From positions 1 through 22,494 of the forward strand of contig CAMLGR010000076.1 in assembly GCA_946479615.1 (NCBI GenBank): a DNA stretch of 22,494 nucleotides, written 5' to 3'. Shown in pieces: positions 13,080 to 20,420 of this stretch. The DNA comes from an uncultured Bacteroidota bacterium (GTDB taxonomy: Bacteria; Bacteroidota; Bacteroidia; Chitinophagales; Chitinophagaceae). The notes beneath the pieces were generated by a model. It was not told the origin of the DNA and made no database searches. It worked only from the letters and a program-made list of their open reading frames with translations. Position 1 is the first letter of the stretch; each line of letters starts with the position of its first letter. The position numbers and the translations under genes were made by a program.

Positions 13080-13123
13080 ATTCATAATTTATAATTCATA
13101 ATTATGAATTATAAATTATGAAT
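13080..13123. terminator. Perfect 44-base AT palindrome overlapping the Nudix stop codon
   Basis: Bases 13080-13123 are a perfect palindrome without a loop, centred between 13101 and 13102. It begins five bases after the thioesterase stop, and includes the TAA stop of the convergent Nudix gene (13116-13118). A 21-base core is identical to 2093-2113. A two-way transcription end is the simplest reading. Confidence 0.55.
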
Positions 13124-13736
13124 TTTCCTCCAACACATCTTTCACCGATGGAAAAGTAGTAGCAAGATATTTTTCAATATCCTTACCGGCTACCCATTTT
13201 ACTTCGTGAATATCTTCGGCTGCCTGGGGAACAAGTATTTGCTCACCCTGAACTTTCATGGTATACCAATGCGATTCTTTTAAAATGAATTTAGTTCCTT
13301 CATGGTAGGTGTGATAGGTGATCAGCAAGGGAGCTTCCAGTGTTACCTGTTGCAACCCGGTTTCTTCTTCCACTTCACGTACTGCACATTCTTCCAGGGT
13401 TTCGCCTTTATCAAGTTTTCCTTTGGGAAGATCCCAGGAGCCGCGGCGAAAGATCAGCAGGACCTGGTTCTGATCATTTCTTACCAGGCCACCGGCCGCT
13501 TTTACCAGGGTGAATTTTTTAAAGAATGCTTTCTGCAGTTCAGCAAGATCGGTATGAAGAAAAACACCTGCATGCACCTTTGGCAATTGCATTTCATGGA
13601 TCATTGATTTGACCGTATGAGGGTTCAGCTCATCAATGAAAATGGCATCATCGTGATGAACATATGGTTCAATTTTTTCATCTATACTATTACACAGGAA
13701 AAGAGGTTTTTGATCGAAATAAATTTTAATAAACAT
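13116..13736 (-). CDS. Nudix hydrolase
   Basis: A 206-residue protein. Residues 1-75 form an N-terminal extension (MFIKIYFDQKPLFLC...) that I do not recognise. From about 77 it is a Nudix domain, with the Nudix box at 106-128: G-KLDK-GE-TLEECAV-RE-VEEETGL, matching GX5EX7REUXEEXGU in full, so the metal-binding glutamates are intact. Nudix enzymes hydrolyse nucleoside diphosphates linked to another group; the substrate cannot be told. WDLPKGKLDKGE before the box is typical of MutT/Ap4A-type members. It is transcribed divergently from pyrE, 74 bases away, which hints at a nucleotide-related role without proving it. Confidence 0.88.
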   Translation of the reverse strand: MFIKIYFDQKPLFLCNSIDEKIEPYVHHDDAIFIDELNPHTVKSMIHEMQLPKVHAGVFLHTDLAELQKAFFKKFTLVKAAGGLVRNDQNQVLLIFRRGSWDLPKGKLDKGETLEECAVREVEEETGLQQVTLEAPLLITYHTYHEGTKFILKESHWYTMKVQGEQILVPQAAEDIHEVKWVAGKDIEKYLATTFPSVKDVLEENS

Positions 13737-13747
13737 AAGAAAATAGT

Positions 13748-13755
13748 TATGTTTG
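13748..13755 (+). promoter_or_regulatory. Candidate -7 element for pyrE
   Basis: TATGTTTG is an exact TAnnTTTG match 55 bases before the pyrE ATG, and the same octamer as in two beta-barrel promoters. No -33 TTG is visible because the upstream bases belong to the Nudix gene start, so this is tentative. Confidence 0.4.
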
Positions 13756-13810
13756 AATGATTATCTGATTAGTATTACCACCAAAAACCGGTTTGCCAAT
13801 ATCTTGGAAT

Positions 13811-14446
13811 ATGACAAACGCTAAAGTTATCGCCGAAAAATTCTTGCAGGTCGAAGCAGTAAAGTTAAATGTAAAAGAGCCTTATACATGGGCCAGTGGT
13901 TGGAAAAGTCCTATTTATTGTGACAGCCGTCGCATTCTTTCTTTCCCTTATGTCAGGGATTATTTCAAGTCTGAACTTTGTAATATCATTTTTGAAAAGT
14001 TTCCCCATGCCGAACTGATTGCCGGTGTGGCTACTGCAGGTATTGCCTGGGGTGGCATGGCTGCCGACCAGTTGAAACTTCCTTATGTATATGTAAGACC
14101 CAAACCCAAAGAGCATGGCCTGGGCAACCAGGTAGAAGGCTTTTTCCAAAAGGGCCAGAAAGTAGTTGTGATAGAAGACCTGGTATCAACCGGTGCGAGC
14201 AGTTTGCTGGTAGTGGAAGTATTACGGAAAAGCGGTCTCGATGTAGTGGGCCTGGTATCTATTTTCTCCTATAATTTTCCTGTAGCTGCCGCTGCTTTTG
14301 CGGGAGCCGGTGTTCCTTATTTTGCCCTGACCGATTACCCTTCACTCATAGAAGTAGCCAGGGAAAAAGGAACTGTCAGTGAAGCCGAACAGGATATTTT
14401 GTTAAAATGGCGCGATGATCCTGCCAATTGGAAAGGAGTTTTGTAA
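13811..14446 (+). CDS. pyrE: Orotate phosphoribosyltransferase
   Basis: A 211-residue enzyme that joins orotate and PRPP to give OMP, the fifth pyrimidine step. Seen are the N-terminal KVIAEKFLQVEAVKLN...PYTWASGWKSPIYCDSRR block that binds orotate (WASGWKSPIYCD), a GVATAGIAWGGMAAD segment, VRPKPKEHGLGNQVEG (the flexible catalytic loop with Lys and His) and the PRPP motif VVVIEDLVSTGASSL. ATG at 13811 is preferred to TTG at 13793, whose extra six residues have no family match. With pyrR-pyrB 2.7 kb upstream it forms a loose pyrimidine region, but coaD, the thioesterase and the Nudix gene intervene, so it is not one operon. Confidence 0.95.
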   Translation: MTNAKVIAEKFLQVEAVKLNVKEPYTWASGWKSPIYCDSRRILSFPYVRDYFKSELCNIIFEKFPHAELIAGVATAGIAWGGMAADQLKLPYVYVRPKPKEHGLGNQVEGFFQKGQKVVVIEDLVSTGASSLLVVEVLRKSGLDVVGLVSIFSYNFPVAAAAFAGAGVPYFALTDYPSLIEVAREKGTVSEAEQDILLKWRDDPANWKGVL

Positions 14447-14467
14447 TTTGGCTGTAAATCTTACCGG

Positions 14468-14857
14468 ATGAAACATCTCCTGCTCGCATTTCTCGCTGTT
14501 GTTTGTATCAGCAGCGCTTCGTTTTCCCAGACAAAAGCATTGCAGACGGCTAAAATCAAAACGCCAAACGCGTTATGTGAAGCCTGTAAAACAAGAATTG
14601 AAACTTATCTCAAGAGATATGATGGTGTGATCTCAATCAATGTGAATTACCGCAAAGGAGAAACCACTGTCAAATACCTGAGTGACCGCACGAATATCGA
14701 AGAAATAAAAACAGCGATTGCCAATATCGGGTATGATGCAGATGATGTAACGGCTAATCCCGAATCGTATAAACGATTACCGATCACCTGTAAAAAAGCG
14801 GAAGATGGTGGCGGGCATCCCAAACCTAAACCCGCTCCTGCAGAGCCTGCTCAATAA
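14468..14857 (+). CDS. Secreted heavy-metal-associated (HMA) domain protein
   Basis: A 129-residue protein with a signal peptide (MKHLLLAFLAVVCISSASFSQ|T). An HMA-like ferredoxin fold follows at about residues 27-95: TAKIKTPNALCEACKTRIETYLKRYDGVISINVNYRKGETTVKY...EEIKTAIANIGYDADDV. The metal-binding CxxC is present (Cys37, Cys40), but the usual Gly-Met before it is replaced by Asn-Ala. A third Cys lies at about 108 in PITCKK. The tail is proline-rich, HPKPKPAPAEPAQ. This suggests a periplasmic metal carrier or sensor, possibly for copper, but there is no copper ATPase or efflux gene beside it. It starts 21 bases after pyrE, so read-through is likely. Its stop codon abuts the stop of the convergent lipoprotein gene. 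Confidence 0.8.
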   Translation: MKHLLLAFLAVVCISSASFSQTKALQTAKIKTPNALCEACKTRIETYLKRYDGVISINVNYRKGETTVKYLSDRTNIEEIKTAIANIGYDADDVTANPESYKRLPITCKKAEDGGGHPKPKPAPAEPAQ

Positions 14858-15325
14858 TTACTCTTCCCCTGTTTCCTGAAAAAGCCTGGCGAGGTTTTGA
14901 TGGCCGGCGTATTTGAGAGGGAATGTTTTATAGAATCCTTTTCTTCCTGCTTTGGCGGTACCCGATACGCGCACAAAAGCTTCTTCGCTGTTGAAAAGCG
15001 AGATGGCATTCTTCAATAAAAACTTCATATCGACACCGAGTTTAACCGGTACGATAAAATCGCTGCTGGCAGGCACGGTGATCGATGAATCGACCCTGAA
15101 GTGCCCGAGATAAGTGCTATCGATCCAGGCATCCCCTTCGGCCTGTTTTAATTTTGCTTTGAAATGATTCGGGTTGAAATATTTCATGTGCAGTACCACG
15201 GTGGATTGGCCCAACCCGAGTTTTCCCATTTTTACTTTATCAATTCCCTTCAGTTCGGGCTCCTTTATATCGTGGCAGGAAGCCAATATGAAAACCAGGA
15301 AGAAGGCGGTCAAAAGTTGTTTCAT
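14858..15325 (-). CDS. LEA14-like lipoprotein
   Basis: A 155-residue lipoprotein. The signal MKQLLTAFFLVFILASC ends in a perfect lipobox (LASC, Cys17). The mature part fits the LEA type 2/WHy beta-sandwich family (PF03168): PELKGIDKVKMGKLGLGQSTVVLHMKYFNPNHFKAKLKQAEGDAWID..., with the conserved NPN, followed by LGHFRVDSSITVPASSDFIVPVKLGVD. Members bind hydrophobic ligands or act in stress tolerance in plants; in bacteria the role is unknown. The 3' end directly abuts the HMA gene's stop codon (14857/14858), so the two are convergent with no spacer. No partner gene is adjacent in the same direction. Confidence 0.78.
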   Translation of the reverse strand: MKQLLTAFFLVFILASCHDIKEPELKGIDKVKMGKLGLGQSTVVLHMKYFNPNHFKAKLKQAEGDAWIDSTYLGHFRVDSSITVPASSDFIVPVKLGVDMKFLLKNAISLFNSEEAFVRVSGTAKAGRKGFYKTFPLKYAGHQNLARLFQETGEE

Positions 15326-15466
15326 GGAAGTGAAAATAAGTCATGCGACCCTCTTTACGGGCAGTAGTATGTTAAATTACGGGAGGTCTTTCCCATAGCT
15401 GGTTAACTACTGGTAAATTGACACGGTTTTTGAAGCATAAAAGGCTGGTTTTTTCGTTATTTACAG

Positions 15467-16141
15467 ATGAAATCCTTTGTTATGCGCCTTATTCCTGTTA
15501 TGTTATTATTTATCTCCTTTTCTGCTACGGCCCAGTGGAAAAGTTTTATCATCAGTGTACGGGGTGACACCCTGAACCGCGTGGATGCCAAAGACAGGAA
15601 ACAGGGCCCCTGGGTGCTTCATGCCGATGCTTTACGCGGAGAAGAGGGGTATGATGAGCAGGGCTATTTTATCGATGATAAGAAAGATGGCGTATGGGTA
15701 CGATTCAGCCTTACAGGCGATAAGATCGCAGCAGAGACCTATCGCTGGGGCAGCCTGGATGGCAAAGCGCAATATTTTACCCGCACTGGTGGATTGATCC
15801 GTGAAGAGAACTGGAGAGCCGTTGATCCCAGCAAAACAATGGATACGGTTGATGTATTTGATGTAACCGATCCGAATAAAGTGGTGGACAGAGTAGTGGT
15901 CAAACTCGAAGGACAAACCTATAAACACGGCACCTGGAAATATTATGATCCAGAATGGGGCACTGTTACCAAAACAGAAGAATACTTTTTAGGTAAATTA
16001 AAAACGCCCGATGAGGATGAGCTCAAACCCCTCGATACAAAAGCCAAGACCGCACAAAAGCCCAAGGAGGTAATGGATTTTGAAAAAAAGAATGCCGGTA
16101 AGAAGAAAGTGCGGACACGCGATGGAAATACCGGGTATTAA
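15467..16141 (+). CDS. Secreted MORN-variant (YwqK-like) protein
   Basis: A 224-residue protein with a signal peptide (about residues 1-23, ending SATAQ|W). The central part contains short repeats of the MORN_2 type (PF07661), as in KQGPWVLHADALRGEEGYDEQGYF, KDGVWVRFSLTGDKIAAETYRWG, LDGKAQYFTRTGGLIREENW and HGTWKYYDPEWGTVTKTEEYFLG. Databases call this class 'YwqK family antitoxin', but there is no toxin gene here and the protein is exported, so I do not call a toxin-antitoxin role. The C-terminus is lysine-rich and low in complexity (KKNAGKKKVRTRDG). The reading frame ends within one base of a small leftward frame. Confidence 0.72.
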   Translation: MKSFVMRLIPVMLLFISFSATAQWKSFIISVRGDTLNRVDAKDRKQGPWVLHADALRGEEGYDEQGYFIDDKKDGVWVRFSLTGDKIAAETYRWGSLDGKAQYFTRTGGLIREENWRAVDPSKTMDTVDVFDVTDPNKVVDRVVVKLEGQTYKHGTWKYYDPEWGTVTKTEEYFLGKLKTPDEDELKPLDTKAKTAQKPKEVMDFEKKNAGKKKVRTRDGNTGY

Positions 16142-16263
16142 TTATCGCCACTGGCTTTAAAATAGTTACTGAAAAACAATAGCTGGAATTTGACGGCATT
16201 GGCCCAATAGTTCCAGCCATATTTACCCGGACATTCCGTATAATCATATTGAATCGGATGCAT
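16138..16263 (-). CDS. Possible small gene or gene remnant, 41 residues
   Basis: An ATG at 16263 opens a 41-residue frame, MHPIQYDYTECPGKYGWN..., ending at a TAA (16138-16140) that overlaps the stop of the convergent MORN-variant gene (16139-16141). It has five Tyr and two Trp, more like a real protein segment than random AT-rich translation. No promoter element or domain is recognised. It may be a small protein, the 3' remnant of a larger gene, or chance. Confidence 0.25.
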   Translation of the reverse strand: MHPIQYDYTECPGKYGWNYWANAVKFQLLFFSNYFKASGDN

Positions 16264-16747
16264 CGTGTTTCTTATATCTTTCTATCAGGTTCATAAAAGA
16301 TTGCTCTTTCTCGTCCCATCGGGACGCCTGGTAATAGAACAAATTTGGTCGTAGATGATGTTTACCCGGTGTACCTACGGCACACATCTTATTGATTGAA
16401 TGTTTCTACCAATCCGTCGTCCCTACGGGACGAAGAAGTTTATAGAGAGTAAATCTGTCATGCTTATTTTATAAGTGCCGGGTGTTAAATTTAGTGTCAA
16501 ATGAGTTTCATATAAAAGAATGTTCTTTCTCGTCCCATCGGGACGAGTGATTGGTAGCTCCGGATATGATGAATGGTTTGCGTCCCCTCGGGACGCCTGG
16601 TAAATTAAATAAATAGAGTTGTATAAATGATGTTTTACCCGCCACTCATACTATCACAGAGAAAACGTAGAGTATCACAGAGTTTGCTCTAAACAGAAAA
16701 ACACTCCATAAAGGAGTGCTTTTCATAGTATAGTATGTCTCAGGTTA
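16142..16747. repeat. Repeat-rich intergenic region with CGTCCC-GGGACG palindromes
   Basis: Four copies of the palindrome CGTCCC-N3-GGGACG lie at 16312-16326, 16418-16432, 16531-16545 and 16581-16595. A diverged variant (GTGTACCTACGGCACAC) lies at 16369-16385. Longer blocks also repeat: CTTTCTCGTCCCATCGGGAC at 16306-16325 and 16525-16544, GGGACGCCTGGTAA at 16321-16334 and 16590-16603, and GATGTTTACCCG/GATGTTTTACCCG following each. The arrangement is two degenerate units of about 80-130 bases, each closed by a TTTACCCG end. No ORF of note apart from the 41-codon frame. The region ends with a leftward terminator. Confidence 0.7.
16695..16722 (-). terminator. Intrinsic terminator of the M1 peptidase gene
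   Basis: On the minus strand, GCACTCC-TTTAT-GGAGTG is followed by TTTTT. It lies about 25 bases after the stop of the leftward M1 peptidase gene. Confidence 0.8.
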
Positions 16748-19120
16748 TTAAAAACCTTTCTTCTCGTTCGATTTTTCCATCGGGCTTATATTCTGGCTTT
16801 GCCCGCGTGTAGCGCCCTGTTTTTGTTTGAATACTTCAAACCTTGTTGGCGCAGGCATGGTACCCCAGCTATTATTACTTTCATTGATGTCCGCCGTCTC
16901 CCGCATCGGATCAAGTTTGATCGAAACAACTTCTTTGTCTTTCATAAAGAATTTGGTCACCTTCGATTCATTCAGTCTCCATACCTGAGCAGGGATGCGA
17001 TCGACTTCTTTGCTTCCATCTTTAAATGTCCATTCCACGATCACCGGCATGACCAATCCCCCTTTATTGCCAAAACTTACTTCATAAAAATATTTACTGC
17101 TGTAGTTGCTTTTTTGTGCAGGGTTCAGGGATTCCAGGTTGGATGGTTTGACGTCGGCATAGCTGCCGGAATCATATGGTTCGATACCGCGATCATACCG
17201 CCAGTAGAAATCACGGGTGGCCGTATCGGCATCTGTTGCAAATTGTATGTTCTTATCGTTGCGGTTGCGCACTTTGGAGATATCGTCAAAGTTATTCAAT
17301 GCCGGTTTGGCAAGTTTGGTGGTATATGCACTATCCGGCGGAGGTGTGCCATCCACATTGGCCCTCGCAAATTTCACCGAATCGATAGAGATATCACAGG
17401 CATCTGTACTGTAAAACCAACCTCTCCAGAACCAATCCAGGTCTTCACCACTGGCATCTTCCATGGTGCGGAACAGGTCGGCCGGTGTAGGATGTTTGAA
17501 GGCCCAGCGACGTGCATATTCGCGGAACGCATAGTCAAAAAGTTCGCGTCCCATAATCGTTTCACGAAGGATATTCAAACCGGTGGCAGGTTTTGAATAC
17601 GCATTTGGTCCAAAGCCAATGATATTTTCCGAATTGGACATGATCGGCTCCAATTGATTTTTGGGCAGTTTCATGTAATCCACGATTGTCCAGGCTGGCC
17701 CGCGGCGCGTAGGAAATTTATTGTCCCATAATTCTTCAGTGAGATATTCCACAAATGTATTCAACCCTTCATCCATCCAGCTCCATTGACGTTCATCGCT
17801 GTTAACGATCATCGGGAAAAAATTATGTCCCACTTCATGGATCACCACACCCAGCATTCCGTTCTTCGTGCTTTCGCTATAGGTTCCATCTTCACGTGTT
17901 CTTCCATAGTTGAAACAGATCATCGGGTATTCCATGCCGTTCGATGCCTCTACGCTTTGTGCAACAGGATAGGGATAAGGGATCGTGAATTTCGAATACG
18001 TTTTAATCGTATGCGCTACCGCTTTCGTGGAATATTTTCTATACAGGCCATAGGCTTCTTTGCTGTAATAGCTCATGCACATGATCTTCTTGCCTTCTAC
18101 ATTGGCAGGCATGGCATCCATTACAAATTTGCGGGAAGAGCCCCAGGCAAAGTCACGTACATTATCTGCTTTGAATATCCATGTTTTTGTTTTCGTGCTT
18201 TTATGTTTCTCTGCTTCTTTGGCCTCATTCAATGTGACTACTTCTACAACATCTTTGGCATTCCTTGCTTGTTGTAAACGGTTGTACTGAGCAGGGGTCA
18301 ATACTTCCTGGTAATTCTGGCATTCACCCGTAGCACCGATCACGTGATCGGCAGGCACTGTCAGTTGCACTTTATAATTCCCGAATGTCAATGCAAATTC
18401 ACCACGGCCGGTAAACTGGTGATTTTGCCAGCCCTGGAAATCGCTATACACACAAAGACGGGGAAACCATTGCGACATGGTAAATTCATAGTTGCCATCT
18501 CCCGGGAAAAATTCATAGCCGCCACGTCCGCCTTTCGACAGGCGATCTGATATTTTATAATTCCAGTCAGCACGAAAAGTAAACCGCTGACCGGGTTTCA
18601 AGGCGGCTGGTAATTCGATCCGCATCATGGTTTTATTGATAGTATAGTTCAGTGACTTGCCGGTTGCATCAACGAGCTTAGTGATCATTTCACCATAGCC
18701 GTTATCCGTTTTGGCTTCTTCCATTTTCTCCAACGCCACATCATTTGTTTGTGCAGGCATATTGCTGCTGCTTTGATAATTGGCATTATTGACGGAGCTA
18801 TGCTGGTTCTCATCCAACTGCAACCAGAGATAGGTAAGTACATCGGGAGAATTATTAAAATAAGTGACCGTTTCCGTTCCGGTCAATACCAGGTTTTTTT
18901 CATCCAATGTGCATTTGATATCGTAGTCGGCGCGTTGTTGCCAGTATTTGGGTCCGGGTGCACCGCTGGCCGTACGGTATTCATTGGGAGTAGGTAAGAT
19001 GGTACCGAGTTGTTCAAACTTGTTCCCATGATTACTTCCGGGGTTGTTTTGGATGTTTTGTGCAGTGAGCAGGCCGCCAATACAACATTGCAGGCCGGTG
19101 ATTAGCAGGATTTTTTTCAT
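16748..19120 (-). CDS. M1 family zinc metallopeptidase, exported
   Basis: A 790-residue precursor with a short signal peptide (MKKILLITGLQCCIGGLLTAQ|N). The N-terminal beta domain spans about 62-330 (YDIKCTLDEKNLVLTGTETVTYFNN...). The gluzincin catalytic site is complete: HEVGH at 428-432, with the third zinc ligand Glu451 in WMDEGLNTF, 18 residues later. The substrate-binding GAMEN motif appears as NGMEYPM (394-400), as in many bacterial M1 peptidases. The C-terminal half has a helical region and a beta segment at about 690-765. M1 enzymes remove N-terminal amino acids from peptides; the signal peptide puts this one in the periplasm or at the surface. It follows the HupE gene by 69 bases on the same strand, with a small hairpin between. 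Confidence 0.93.
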   Translation of the reverse strand: MKKILLITGLQCCIGGLLTAQNIQNNPGSNHGNKFEQLGTILPTPNEYRTASGAPGPKYWQQRADYDIKCTLDEKNLVLTGTETVTYFNNSPDVLTYLWLQLDENQHSSVNNANYQSSSNMPAQTNDVALEKMEEAKTDNGYGEMITKLVDATGKSLNYTINKTMMRIELPAALKPGQRFTFRADWNYKISDRLSKGGRGGYEFFPGDGNYEFTMSQWFPRLCVYSDFQGWQNHQFTGRGEFALTFGNYKVQLTVPADHVIGATGECQNYQEVLTPAQYNRLQQARNAKDVVEVVTLNEAKEAEKHKSTKTKTWIFKADNVRDFAWGSSRKFVMDAMPANVEGKKIMCMSYYSKEAYGLYRKYSTKAVAHTIKTYSKFTIPYPYPVAQSVEASNGMEYPMICFNYGRTREDGTYSESTKNGMLGVVIHEVGHNFFPMIVNSDERQWSWMDEGLNTFVEYLTEELWDNKFPTRRGPAWTIVDYMKLPKNQLEPIMSNSENIIGFGPNAYSKPATGLNILRETIMGRELFDYAFREYARRWAFKHPTPADLFRTMEDASGEDLDWFWRGWFYSTDACDISIDSVKFARANVDGTPPPDSAYTTKLAKPALNNFDDISKVRNRNDKNIQFATDADTATRDFYWRYDRGIEPYDSGSYADVKPSNLESLNPAQKSNYSSKYFYEVSFGNKGGLVMPVIVEWTFKDGSKEVDRIPAQVWRLNESKVTKFFMKDKEVVSIKLDPMRETADINESNNSWGTMPAPTRFEVFKQKQGATRGQSQNISPMEKSNEKKGF

Positions 19121-19141
19121 GTTGTGATTTTATGATTCAAT

Positions 19142-19158
19142 CGTCCCGTGTGGCGGGA
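19142..19158 (-). repeat. Small GC hairpin between HupE and M1 peptidase genes
   Basis: GTCCCG-TGTGG-CGGGAC (19142-19158) forms a six-pair stem without a following T run on the minus strand. It shares GTCCCG/CGGGAC with the palindromes at 16312-16595. It may be a weak pause or processing site rather than a full terminator. Confidence 0.4.
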
Positions 19159-19189
19159 CAAAGCTTAGATCCGATAGAATAAGACGACA

Positions 19190-19768
19190 CTACCACGGAA
19201 TTCTTTCGAGTGTCATTTTCAATGCCAGGCTGAATACGGCCGCTGACAGGAAGATCACCCATTCGCGTCGGTTGACCTTCCACACATTTACAAAAAGATA
19301 AGCCAGCAGCAACAGGATAATGACAACAAATATCTGCCCGGCTTCCAGGCCCACATTAAACCCAAACAGGCTCCATCCCAGGCTTTGATCCTTTGCCATA
19401 AAGAAACGAATCGCATTGGCAAAGCCCATTCCATGCACCAGTCCGAAGAAAAGTGCTAAAAAATAATTGATGCGGATAGACCGGCTTGTGAATTTTTCCT
19501 GGAAAAGGTTGGAGATGGCGGTAATGACAATAGTAACAGGGATTAAAAATTCCACCCAGTTGGCGGAAAAGCGAACGATATCCAGCACACTTAGTATCAG
19601 TGTCAGTGAATGACCAATGGTAAAAGCAGTGACCAGTACCAGCACCTGTTTCCAGTCTTTTAACAGGTAAATAGCTGCCAGGGCAGCAATGAATAACTGG
19701 TGATCCAGTGCATCTTTGCTAATAATGTGTTCCCAGCCAAGTGTGAAGTAAAATCCGAAGTCTCCCAT
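19190..19768 (-). CDS. HupE/UreJ-family membrane protein
   Basis: A 192-residue integral membrane protein with about six hydrophobic segments. It matches the HupE/UreJ_2 family (PF13795): FTLGWEHIISKDALDHQLFIAALAAIYLLKDWKQVLVLVTAFTIGHSLTL at the start, with His residues in GWEHI, ALDHQ and TIGHS, then GLVHGMGFANAIRFF and FGFNVGLEAGQIFVV. The His-rich membrane helices support transition-metal movement; family members HupE and UreJ are linked to nickel or cobalt for hydrogenase and urease, but neither enzyme is here. It is the upstream gene of a pair with the M1 peptidase and is divergent from the DUF6702 gene. The metal is unknown. Confidence 0.9.
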   Translation of the reverse strand: MGDFGFYFTLGWEHIISKDALDHQLFIAALAAIYLLKDWKQVLVLVTAFTIGHSLTLILSVLDIVRFSANWVEFLIPVTIVITAISNLFQEKFTSRSIRINYFLALFFGLVHGMGFANAIRFFMAKDQSLGWSLFGFNVGLEAGQIFVVIILLLLAYLFVNVWKVNRREWVIFLSAAVFSLALKMTLERIPW

Positions 19769-19873
19769 GTTTTTATATCCTGTGGACCAACCGGGGCCGT
19801 ATTTTTAACGTCCTCGCATAACAGCGTATCAAAATAAACCAGAGTTTTGTAACGAAAAAAAATATTCTGTTCA

Positions 19874-20419
19874 ATGGCAGCATGGCTCAATAAATGGTTA
19901 TTGGTTGCGGTAATTCCCTTATATGTTCTTACGGGTAAAAATGAGCAGGCGGTTGCTCCTCAACAGCCAACCAGTTTATTTCATCCTTTTCATGTGAGTG
20001 TGATCGAGATCGATCATAATGCGGCTGAAAGATCACTAGAGATCAGTTGCAAGATATTTACCGATGATTTTGAAAATGTACTGGCAAAGAATTATAAGGC
20101 AAAAGTGGATTTGATCAACCCCCCGGTAAGGGCTGCCATGGATTCGCTGGTGAAAAAGTATATCAGTACTCATTTATCTGTTATGGCAGATGGTAAATTA
20201 CTGGCGCCGGTATATGTGGGATTTGAACATGACAATGATGCGGTGTATGGGTATTTTGAAGCGGATAATATTCCGTCGGTTAAAAAGATAGCGATCAGGA
20301 GTAATGTGATGTATGATTTTTTTACTGACCAGATCAATCTTGTGCATGTCATTGTTGGAGGAAATAGAAAAAGTACGAAACTTGAATACCCGGTCAACGA
20401 TGCTGTCATAATTTTCTAA
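19874..20419 (+). CDS. DUF6702 family protein, exported
   Basis: A 181-residue protein with an N-terminal hydrophobic segment (AAWLNKWLLVAVIPLYVLTG, about residues 2-21), probably a signal peptide or anchor. The body matches my recollection of DUF6702: FHPFHVSVIEIDHNAAERSLEISCKIFTDDFENVLAKNYKAKVDL..., with conserved HPFHVSV, EIDHN and KIFTDDFE. It has several His and acidic residues that could bind metal. The function is unknown. It lies 105 bases from the divergent HupE gene; this family often sits beside HupE and M1 peptidase genes in Bacteroidota, from memory. It is followed by a palindrome shared with the convergent HlyC/CorC gene. Confidence 0.75.
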   Translation: MAAWLNKWLLVAVIPLYVLTGKNEQAVAPQQPTSLFHPFHVSVIEIDHNAAERSLEISCKIFTDDFENVLAKNYKAKVDLINPPVRAAMDSLVKKYISTHLSVMADGKLLAPVYVGFEHDNDAVYGYFEADNIPSVKKIAIRSNVMYDFFTDQINLVHVIVGGNRKSTKLEYPVNDAVIIF

Positions 20420-20420
20420 T

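Noticed and set aside
15467..16141. Toxin-antitoxin reading of the YwqK-like protein
   Set aside because: The protein is exported and has MORN-type repeats; no toxin partner is adjacent. The database family name is not evidence of function.
16306..16603. CRISPR array reading of the CGTCCC repeats
   Set aside because: Repeats are short, palindromic and irregularly spaced with degenerate flanks; no cas gene is present.
16799..17596. Rightward 265-codon frame antisense to the M1 peptidase
   Set aside because: Lies within the well-supported metallopeptidase gene; composition and Ile/Arg/Phe-rich text fit an antisense shadow.
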